From assembly GCA_036872755.1 (NCBI GenBank), contig JAVHNS010000001.1, forward strand, positions 3,906,001 to 3,970,000: a stretch of DNA of 64,000 nucleotides, read 5' to 3'. The notes beneath the pieces are model-generated. The model had not been told where the DNA came from. It worked only from the letters and a program-made list of their open reading frames with translations, and ran no database searches. This DNA is from Orbilia blumenaviensis (lineage: Eukaryota > Ascomycota > Orbiliomycetes > Orbiliales > Orbiliaceae). This document shows positions 56,401 to 64,000 of this stretch, one piece after another (the first letter of the stretch is position 1; the number at the start of each line of letters is the position of its first letter). Position numbers and translations under genes: made by a program.

Positions 56401-58933
56401 GTTTGAGTTACTGGAGTGGCTATGCTACGATACCTGCCCAAACCTATCGATTTCCACTTCAACTTCTTCGGATCCAGACACGAAAGCAACCGAAACCCCA
56501 ACCGCCAGAAAATCACGTGCGCAGATTGCTCTCGGAGATCTATGTCACGTCGCAATCCAAGAAGACGATGATGACACCATACGTTTAGGGTTTGAAAGTA
56601 TCCGTCGAATGCTTCAGAGTGATCTTGATCCTGCATTGAGCCGTGAATACGGCTGGATAGGGCTTCGAGTTTGCGAAGATCGCGGGTCAAAGTTCGATAA
56701 TTATAGCATGCTCCTCAAAGACACTTGCTCGAATCTAGAGGATGTCGTTGCGAAGTACAAGATCGCCAAATATAGACACGACGATACCCGAGCTCTGGGT
56801 TATTGGGCAGGGCAAAATGAAATAGCGGCTGTCAGATATATTTTGGGGAAAGGATCCATCCTGGATATCGATTCTAAGAACGTTCTGGGATATACTGCAA
56901 TGCACCATGCTGTTTCAACTAGAAACACCCAAATAGTACAGTTACTCTTCCGTGCAGGAGCTAGGATAGATGTTCGGGATGACAATGGAAGTCCCCCGGC
57001 TGCTATCGCAGCAGAGCATGGTTACGACGAAATTCTGGAGATGCTTATCGATTACAACCTGGACGCTGTCCGTGCCACTAGCTTAAGTGTCAACAATCGC
57101 TATGATGGGGCGAGCCTTTTAATGGTAGCAGCAATGGGGGGCCACTTCGAGTGCGTTAAACGAATATTAAAAGCCATACCATTGTCCATTAACGTCCGAC
57201 GGCTGAATGGCGATAATGTGCTCGCCATTGCCTGTCGATATTGTGAAGATAACGAAAACTCGCGGGCGGTGGTTCGGTACCTAGTGGAAAATGGAGCAGA
57301 TGCACGGAACAAGAATGACTATGATCAAAATGCGTTACATCTTGCGACTAAATATAGATTTAGAGGGGCTGTCTCTATAATATTGTCCAGTGGGATAACG
57401 GTCGATATTGATGCCCAGGATATGAGCGGAGCAACAGCACTTCACTGCGCTATGAAATTCGCAACGGGTATCGCGAAGGTCTTGATAAGTTATGGGGCAA
57501 ACCCCAACATACAGGATAATGAAGGGAGCACTGCTCTAAGCCTCGCCGCAACTCTCAAGCTGTCGCAAAGCGACCCTGGCATGTCTACACTTTGCAACTT
57601 GGATCTGAATCGATCAAAATACCGGATAACTTCATACAACAGCGCGTTAGCTATAAAGGCGGCAGCGCAGGATAGTGATGTGGGTATGATGGAATTCTTA
57701 TTCAAGGAATTCTCGACAAAGTCGCTCTGGAAAGTCCTTAAAGAGATCATGAGCGAATGCGACGACAAGGTTTTGAAGTGGTTAGGAGAAAACGTGCGCT
57801 GGAATGATCTTGCCAATAGTAGGGATCCGGAAAAGGGGCTTACAGCACGTCTGGAGAGCATATGTCCGAGCAACGATCCGACTATCACACTGTCACTAGA
57901 TCGCCAAGGCTATATCGTATATTACAATGCCAAGACCACAGAAGGCGAGACAACCTTGCACCTAGCTGCTAAATTTGGTCTCTCTTGGTTGGTTAAAGAT
58001 TTAGTCGGTGCGGGTGTCTCTGTTTTCCAAGAAGATGATAATCAGCGGTTACCTCTCCACTGGATCGCTAACTTCGGTATGTATCACGTCGATGAGGCTG
58101 AGGTTGAATTGTTGATAGAACTTCTTGGCGGGAAATCGGAATTTGGCGGCAAGAAGGTTTTAGAATGGCCTGATGCGAATGGAAAGACACCCCTATATAT
58201 GGCTGTCGAAAATGGAGGCGATAAGCCTGCGATAGCCCGAAAATTATTAGAGATTGGAGCTAATCCTAATGGGTTTGAGGGTGGGCCAAGGCCCTTAAAC
58301 GCCGCCTATGACGAATGGAAAACAGGAATGGCTGATCTGCTCCTTGAATACGGCGCTGATGTCGAATACCGGATTGAGGGGGGTGCAACTCTGCTCCATC
58401 GGGCCGCGGGCCGCTTTAACATTTCTATTAATTTTGTGGAAACCCTACTAAAGCACAAGGCCGATGTTAACTCTACGCTATCAAACAATGCAACTCCCCT
58501 GACATACGCACTTTCCAAATGGTCTCAGGTCAATTATGTGGAGGATTATGGAACGAGGATTCTCCTCCTTCTAGATCATGGAGCCCGCGTAACAGGTATC
58601 AACTACTTCGACGATTCACCATACCACCCTGATGATAAGTTCGGCATTTCACTAGGAAATCTTGTGGACAAAATAATTTCGCAGCGGGGAGAACTCGGCC
58701 GGGTGTATCAAAATGATGCGAGGGTTGCAAGACGATTGTTGGTATCATGGAAACAGGAGAACCCAAAGAAAACAAAAGAAGATGCGGTAAAAGAGCTCGG
58801 GGGCGAAATAGCCTGGCAGAAAAAGAAAGTGTGGGGGCGATTTGAAACTGTCCATCTTGATCTCGAGTCTGCTTCCGACTCTGGGTCGGAAGATTCTGAT
58901 TTTGATTCTGATAGTGAAAGTAATACGTCATAA
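53496..58933 (+). CDS. Large multi-pass membrane protein with ankyrin repeats
   Basis: Five exons: 53496-53526 (tentative), 53666-53703, 53762-54347, 54427-55128 and 55215-58933, about 1691 aa. Exons 2-5 are well supported by frame and by sequence typical of a large fungal family: WDDFANNFATDL, then LFGEQVTKQFLSES, IIFAMAPLGLLTAVVS and IRVCGSASLRAFIGRAQE. Hydrophobic segments lie at about residues 48-67, 203-224, 251-270, 333-354 and 359-379. A Pro/Ser/Gly-rich linker follows (PGSRPGSSASGP), then a roughly 500-residue region I cannot assign. Degenerate ankyrin repeats run from about 995 to 1580 (GYTAMHHAVSTRNTQIVQLL, GATALHCAMKFATGIAKVL, GETTLHLAAKFGL, GKTPLYMAVENGG). The end is a Ser/Asp acidic tail. 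The role is unknown. The arrangement suits a membrane-anchored scaffold or sensor. The first exon is the weakest part, because exon 2 has no ATG of its own. Confidence 0.85.
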
Positions 58934-59719
58934 TATTATGCCTTTAATAAAGAACAAACCTGTATATTAGAACTCGTAGTCTTGCGATCTAAATAGCTTT
59001 GGTGGCTAGATATCGGTCTAGAATATACAGTCCCTTTTTTTTTTTTTTTTTTCTAACATGTCGTTCTAATACCAATCTATATCAGGACAGTAAATGATAT
59101 AGGGAATTTAGAAAGTACGGGTACTCATCCGAGTATTCGGGGATCTGCGTTGTGTGGTATTGACGAATTAGGAAATCACAACGACAGGGGTCTAAGCTGA
59201 GCAGCGCCACAGAAACTCGAGTAATCCCCATCCCATGCTCCTTTGACCACAACTAGCACAGCTAGAACGACGCCGCGCGCGCTCGCCAACAGAACAAAGC
59301 GAGCGCAAGACCAAGGTGGGCATCAACATTTCCCTTTCAACAGGCGTTTCGCCTGCCTTACTTTTTTTTATTTGCTCCACACTATCGCCCTCGTGGTAGT
59401 TTCTTCTTGTTTCCCCTTCCTATTACAATAATTGCAATTGATAGAGCTTATTCTAGACTCCCGGGAGCACGGATTCCCTGCGTAATTCGCACAGCCATGA
59501 GTCTGCCTTGTCCTTGCACTTCTTTCCAATCTCGCCCAGCAAGCGCTACTTAATCCGATCCGTGAAACATATAAACATTCACCTTTTCTTTCTTTTACGT
59601 CTACATTCATTACTCATATTATTCTAATACAAAATTTTATTTTTATTTTTTTTTAAAAAAAGACACGGAAACTACGCCTTCAAAAACAGCTATCTGATTC
59701 CAATATTACAGCTCAAACC
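58934..59719. other. Spacer between the ankyrin and PARG-like genes
   Basis: 786 nt with a T18 run (59035-59052) after the ankyrin gene and AT-rich sequence before 59720. The short frames near 59190-59610 carry no motif. It probably holds a 3' UTR and the promoter and leader of the PARG-like gene. Confidence 0.5.
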
Positions 59720-61336
59720 ATGGCAGACCGGAATACCCCTAAGGATGGGTATACCCAACTCAGCCTAATCGATATGTTTCGACGAGCGCGAAGTAACGGC
59801 GGCGGTAGCAGTCCGGGAGGAAGGGGAAGGCAAGACAATGATAATAACCAACGTGATTCCGAAGCACCCGAAAACCGTGGTGGAAGAAGCAGCCGAGGCG
59901 GTAGCCACTCTTCATCACGTCACTCAAACAGTCCGGGATCTAGGCCTGGAGGGCCATCAAGAAGACCTCATCATAGATACAGAGAAGGGAATCGGGATCG
60001 GGATCGGGATCGAGAAAGGCGACATGGCCAGGGGCGCCGTTTAGGTGGAAATGCGGCTCGAAGGGAAGCAAAGGAAGAGGAAGAGGAAGAGGAAGGGGGG
60101 GAGAGTGCAGCTTCTGATAGCATGGATATCGAAATGGGGAAGGATGTTCCTCTTCCTCAGGGAACATCGTCTATGTTGCGTGCCGATGCTGGTCGGGGAA
60201 GTATGTTAAAAATCCGGTCCGGTCCCCAGGAATAAAACCTCAATAACTAAATAATTATCGATAGATCCACTAAGAAAGATGAACATGGTCCATTCGCACG
60301 TAATTGTTGCCGAATGTCCACAAATTTCCCAAGCCGTATTCGGCAAAAAGACTCTGGGATTTTTATACAATGCCCTCGACGTCGAACCTTTGGGACCAAG
60401 ATACTGCCCCGGATACAGACTCCCCCCCGAGGACCCAGAGGCCGGAAAACTCGGGTGTAGAATTAGAGTGGTGAACCAAGATACCTTCGCCTGCGCCGAG
60501 GAAATGATCAAACGCCACAACTACGAACAAAGTCAAATGGAAATTGCTCGAAAGCAGGGTAACACTGAGCCTGATATGCACGCCGTTGATAACGGCGTGG
60601 TATGTCTCAATATGGCGAATGCGAGGTCAAAAGGTGGCGGGTTTCATCATGGATCTGTCGCACAAGAAGAAGTTCTCATGCACCGGTAAGAATAGAACTG
60701 GATCACAAAAATGTGTTATTCAAAAGTGGTGACAGAACGGCTAACCCTGATTAACTAAATAGTTCTACTCTATATGACACCCTCGACTCTGCATTCTACC
60801 CTTGGACGGACACCGAGGGAGTATACTCCCCATGGGTCGCAATCTATAAGAAATATAACCCCCCTTCGCCCGGAACACCAGGGGGTTCATACACACCACT
60901 AGAAAGGGCCCAAGCGATCCTCAGTTCTGGGGTAGCCATAACAGATGCAAACAAACTGGGCATGCCTGGTCCTCCACTCCCAGAACTTGCAGTCATCAGC
61001 ATTGCTGCTATCCAAAACCCTGCAACTGTAGTTAGGGATGGTAAAACCGAGTATGCCCACCCCTACGACGAGGACCTCATGCAACTGAAAATCCGCCAGC
61101 TGTTACGAATTGCCGGTTTAAACGGCCATCGAAGGTTGGTACTCGGCGCCCTTGGATGCGGAGCCTTTGGAAATCCCAAGCAGGCTGTAGCGGAATTATT
61201 TTTGAAAGTTCTTAAGGAACCAGAGTTCCAGGGTGGTTGGTGGAAGGAGATTACATTTGCGTGCTTTGACAGGGATACGAGTCCAAGCTCAAATCCGTAC
61301 ATTTTTGGTCAGGTCTTAGGTGGAGTTGTCGTTTGA
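59720..61336 (+). CDS. PARG-like macrodomain protein (TIGR02452/DUF2263) with RG-rich tail
   Basis: Three exons, 59720-60200, 60265-60685 and 60763-61336, total 1476 nt and 491 aa. Residues 1-160 are disordered, Gly/Arg/Ser/Asp-rich, with GGRSSRGG, an RDRDRDRER repeat and a poly-Glu run. The catalytic part follows. AECPQISQAVF is typical of the domain start. VVCLNMANARSKGGG leads into the PARG loop Gly284-Gly286 with QEE at 294-296, where the second Glu is the expected catalytic acid. GALGCGAFGNP occurs near the end. Microbial-type PARGs remove ADP-ribose from proteins or cleave poly(ADP-ribose). The family assignment is strong; the substrate here is inferred. The basic, RG-rich N-terminus could bind nucleic acid. 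Confidence 0.9.
59993..60016 (+). repeat. Coding GGGATC hexamer repeat
   Basis: Repeated (G)GGATC units encode the alternating Arg-Asp stretch of the PARG-like protein's N-terminal tail. Confidence 0.8.
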
Positions 61337-62297
61337 AAGGAGTAAAGCATTTAATGAATAAGCAAGGCTATGGGATAACGAGGCGTTCGGAGGTATTTTT
61401 GAAACGAAAGAATTAAATCAAGGTCATATAATGTATACATATGTAACGGAGAGCATTTAGTATTCTAATCATCAATTAAGAGAGCCTCGACTTGAGGCTT
61501 GTCACCCGCCGCAATTCGCGGAAACTTTGAAGACATACTTCTTGAGCTTTAGGTTCCATAACTATCCCGTATACTATTGCCGAGACATTCTGTGGAGGCT
61601 TTTCTTACGAGGCCAACCCGATCTTTTCGATGATATATAACTTGATTCTTTGATAGATCTATAGGTATTAGTTCGAAGATATATTTTCATGATGAAGAGC
61701 TCAGACGTACTATTCTGACTTCATGCCGTTGAGTACTACTAGTCATAGCTAAGACAATGTATACTAAGCTAACCTATATAGGTATATACCTATATAGAGG
61801 CGCCTCAGAATTCCCGACTAGAATAAGTCTCGTAGCTGGAGCATATATACCTGGCCTAGTTAGGAAGTAACCGTGCAAAACCTAGTGTTATTCGGATCGA
61901 CATTTCAGGTAGCACAAGTGTAACCTAGACAGCGTCTTTAAATCGCCTGCACGACAGGCCTAGTAGAACTTTTATTTAAAAACTTTACAAATTATCCCAC
62001 ACGCCATAGTAGACATCCATCTTTCTTCCTTCATCATCACCATCGTCACCAATCTAGGGATCCAGAATTACATCGTGGTTCAGCAAATTGCAACCATCCC
62101 CTAGTACTAGTTGTAAGTTTGAATATATTTAACACGGTTGTAGATTGACAGTGTTGGTCAACTAAATTAGAGTTCAACGACACTTACCTATTTTTTAGTG
62201 ACCTAGGGTAGTTCAACTCCTACGGCTGGCGGTTCGACCTCACACTTTTTCTACCGAGTCAAGCTTGAAAGCTTGTAAATCCCAACCACCTTTCAAG
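61337..62297. other. 961-nt spacer, no gene seen
   Basis: AT-rich sequence between the PARG-like and RNase H genes. It includes an ATATAGGTATATACCTATAT palindrome at about 61777-61796. Scattered short frames only. Confidence 0.5.
61777..61796. repeat. Perfect 20-bp palindrome
   Basis: ATATAGGTATATACCTATAT reads the same on both strands. It may be a cruciform or dimer-binding site, or chance in AT-rich DNA. Confidence 0.8.
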
Positions 62298-62996
62298 ATG
62301 GGTTTTGCAACAATCGAAAACCGACTTTGGCATGCTTGCCCTACAGTTCAAGGGCTAACACCCAGCGAAAGGGTCCTGACCTGCGAGGATTGCGAACAAT
62401 TCAGTTTCCGCTGCTGCCAGCATCCAGACACGGCCTGTCATCATTTCCGCGTCTTCTTCGCCGACGGTGCTTGCTTAAACAATGGGTTCCCACGTTCCCG
62501 TGCGGGTGTTGGGATAGCTATAGGAATGGATGAAGACGATCAATTCTCCCTAGCCTTTTCGGAAATAGAAGGAGAGGAAACAGCACGAACGAGCCAAATC
62601 GCAGAATTGAGAGCAGCGATTGAAACCGTAAAGGTTATCAGCGCGTTTTACGAGGCCAACAAACCCGAACACCCCATCAGGCTACCGGGGAAGCATAGAA
62701 AGTTGATGAAAGATAATAACGATGTATCAAATGAATGTATTATCGCGATGGATTCGGAGTATGTGGTCAACGGAATGACGGACTGGATTTACAAGTGGAG
62801 AGAGAATGGGATGGTGAACGCACGTGGTTTTAGGCCCGCCAACCTGGACCTGTTCCTGTCGTTGGATCGAGTTATTACTGAATTCGAAGAGAAGGGACTT
62901 GCTACGATTAGTTTTTGGCACATTCCTAGGGAATACAATAAGATTGCGGATAGACTGGCTAAAGAAGCTGCGCAGAGGGATGGGATGGTCTTGTGA
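62298..62996 (+). CDS. RNase H (type 1) domain protein with Cys/His-rich N-terminus
   Basis: Single exon, 232 aa from the ATG at 62298 (MGFATIENRLW). The same frame is open slightly further upstream but without an AUG. A cysteine- and histidine-rich segment at about residues 35-55 (CEDCEQFSFRCCQHPDTACHH) precedes the fold and could bind zinc. The RNase H active site is complete: Asp56 in FFADGAC, Glu103 in QIAELRAA, Asp152 in AMDSEYVV and Asp218 in EYNKIADRLAKEA. The enzyme should cleave RNA in RNA-DNA hybrids. A roughly 25-residue insert separates strands before the third acid. Canonical RNase H1 has a hybrid-binding domain that is absent here, so this is one of the stand-alone fungal RNase H-like proteins, possibly of retroelement or accessory origin. 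Confidence 0.9.
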   Translation: MGFATIENRLWHACPTVQGLTPSERVLTCEDCEQFSFRCCQHPDTACHHFRVFFADGACLNNGFPRSRAGVGIAIGMDEDDQFSLAFSEIEGEETARTSQIAELRAAIETVKVISAFYEANKPEHPIRLPGKHRKLMKDNNDVSNECIIAMDSEYVVNGMTDWIYKWRENGMVNARGFRPANLDLFLSLDRVITEFEEKGLATISFWHIPREYNKIADRLAKEAAQRDGMVL

Positions 62997-63150
62997 AATT
63001 GGCGGTTGCGAAACCTCTATCTAACGGGATGGCGAAAGTTATATCCATCATCGCGGTTGATGGAACATAAGTATTTCACATAACGATATGCATGCTGGTC
63101 TCGTAAACCAGCCTCAGCGAAGTTTTTTCCTTAACCCGGGTTTGTCCTTT

Positions 63151-63184
<34 letters not shown>

Positions 63185-63834
63185 TCTTCTGTTTTACCCC
63201 ATAAGTAAAATACAGGGGATTAAACAGGGTTTACCACTACCAGAGGAGGATACCAAAGAAGGTATTCTCCCTTTTAGTACGCTTATCTATTCTACCTTTC
63301 GAAAAAGGTGCGAGGAAGGTTCTCGATTCTAGCTTATTCAGTGGGAACTATACGTTTTTGCGGGGTTGGGCTATAAATGTAGATAGCATAATAGAACTTC
63401 CCAAATGATATTCGAAATTAATCCCGGCAGCCCTTCTTATTCGAAATCAGGTTCAATATCTTTGCTATAGGCTTTGCCTGTGCTCATTATTGCTTTTTGC
63501 TATTTCGTGCCATTAATCGAGATGACTGAAATCCATCTCTTATGTATCTAAAATTCTGACAATCCCTTTGTCCCAAGCGCCTGTAACGGAGGCTAGGGCA
63601 TTGAGCATTGTCATAACCGATTAAAAGTGCCTGTATTAAAGGTCTATCATCAGCGCAACTTCGTGAAGTATATACCGGAGTGATCTCGCTTGTCCTTCTT
63701 GTGTAGGAAGCCTAGAATTCATAAGTACTAAACCCTCTTTCTAGATATAATAATGATAGAGGTCAGCTGTCCATCTCTCTGATTCCTATTCATATTATGC
63801 CAGAGGTCTCCAGCCTCTCTTCTCTCTTCACTCA
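62997..63834. other. Right-edge intergenic region with T/A tract
   Basis: No gene. It includes the T23A14 block at 63148-63184 with short inverted sequences around it, and a hairpin-like CCTTTCGAAAAAGG at about 63296-63309. Confidence 0.5.
63148..63184. repeat. T23A14 tract with flanking short inverted repeats
   Basis: 23 T are directly followed by 14 A, a self-complementary stretch. Just left is AACCCGGGTT (palindrome, about 63133-63142). Just right, GTTTTACCCC pairs imperfectly with GGGGATTAAAC. Confidence 0.85.
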
Positions 63835-63981
63835 TCATCCTTGTTCTATCAAATAACGCTGTACAATAGCCTCTTGAAATTCCCTATCTAAAACAAAACC
63901 TTTGAGCTCTTTGCACATACATACTTCTCCACGCAATTGCGTAAGAGTGGCGCCAGACTTTAGTTTATCTCTAACAATGAG
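63835..63981 (-). CDS. Possible 3' exon of a gene leaving the window
   Basis: On the minus strand a 48-codon frame ends in TGA at 63835-63837. Its translation (with KSGATLTQLRGEVCMCKEL and REFQEAIVQRYLIEQ) is mixed and hydrophilic, unlike the low-complexity random frames nearby. A stop lies in the same frame near 63985, so it would have to be an exon joined to sequence upstream. No family recognised. A chance frame is quite possible. Confidence 0.25.
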   Translation of the reverse strand, partial: LIVRDKLKSGATLTQLRGEVCMCKELKGFVLDREFQEAIVQRYLIEQG

Positions 63982-64000
63982 ACATCATGGCCCCTCCCCA

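Noticed and set aside
62265..62297. Eleven extra N-terminal residues for the RNase H protein
   Set aside because: The upstream codon at 62265 is TTG. The first AUG is at 62298.

Overview
The window looks like nuclear DNA of a filamentous ascomycete (Pezizomycotina). Most genes carry short GT-AG introns of about 57-150 nt, several with CTRAC/CTAAC-like branch points. The recognisable proteins are typical fungal housekeeping and regulatory genes: a three-domain tRNA ligase, a class I sirtuin, Npr3, SF3A2/Prp11, Cox19, Sft2 and kynurenine formamidase. A large multi-membrane-pass ankyrin protein of a fungal type is also present. I cannot place the species. The microsatellites, homopolymer runs and very long intergenic spaces suggest a genome with relaxed spacing.

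Layout. 1-2.2 kb: a doubtful 3' fragment, then SFT2 (-). 2.2-8.2 kb: a long promoter region and a bHLH regulator (+) whose first coding exon is only 10 nt long. 8.2-17.1 kb: a 9-kb space with no supportable gene. 17.1-20.9 kb: tRNA ligase (+), convergent with COX19 (-). 23.9-26.0 kb: a six-exon sirtuin (+). 26-30.2 kb: empty. 30.2-32.1 kb: a tandem-CCCH zinc-finger protein (+). 32.1-41.7 kb: a second 9.6-kb gene-free stretch, holding a degenerate tandem repeat near 33 kb. 41.7-43.8 kb: a serine-rich conserved-looking protein of unknown role (+). 45.2-48.5 kb: a divergent cofilin-like protein (-) and NPR3 (-). NPR3 is divergent to SF3A2/PRP11 (+, 49-49.9 kb). 50.3-52.9 kb: an unrecognised gene and kynurenine formamidase (both -). 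53.5-63 kb: a more accessory-looking block with a 1691-aa membrane-ankyrin protein, a PARG-like (TIGR02452/DUF2263) protein and an RNase H protein, all on +. The last kilobase is mostly non-coding, with a T23A14 tract and a possible partial reading frame at the right edge.

The genes are independently transcribed eukaryotic units, not an operon. The products cover RNA processing (tRNA ligase, SF3A2, CCCH protein, RNase H), nitrogen/TORC1 sensing (Npr3), mitochondrial copper delivery (Cox19), Golgi traffic (Sft2) and NAD/ADP-ribose chemistry (kynurenine formamidase, sirtuin, PARG-like protein). I see no evidence that they form one physical system. All spliced models below were derived by hand from splice signals and frame continuity. 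Where they are given, exon sums were checked to be multiples of three.
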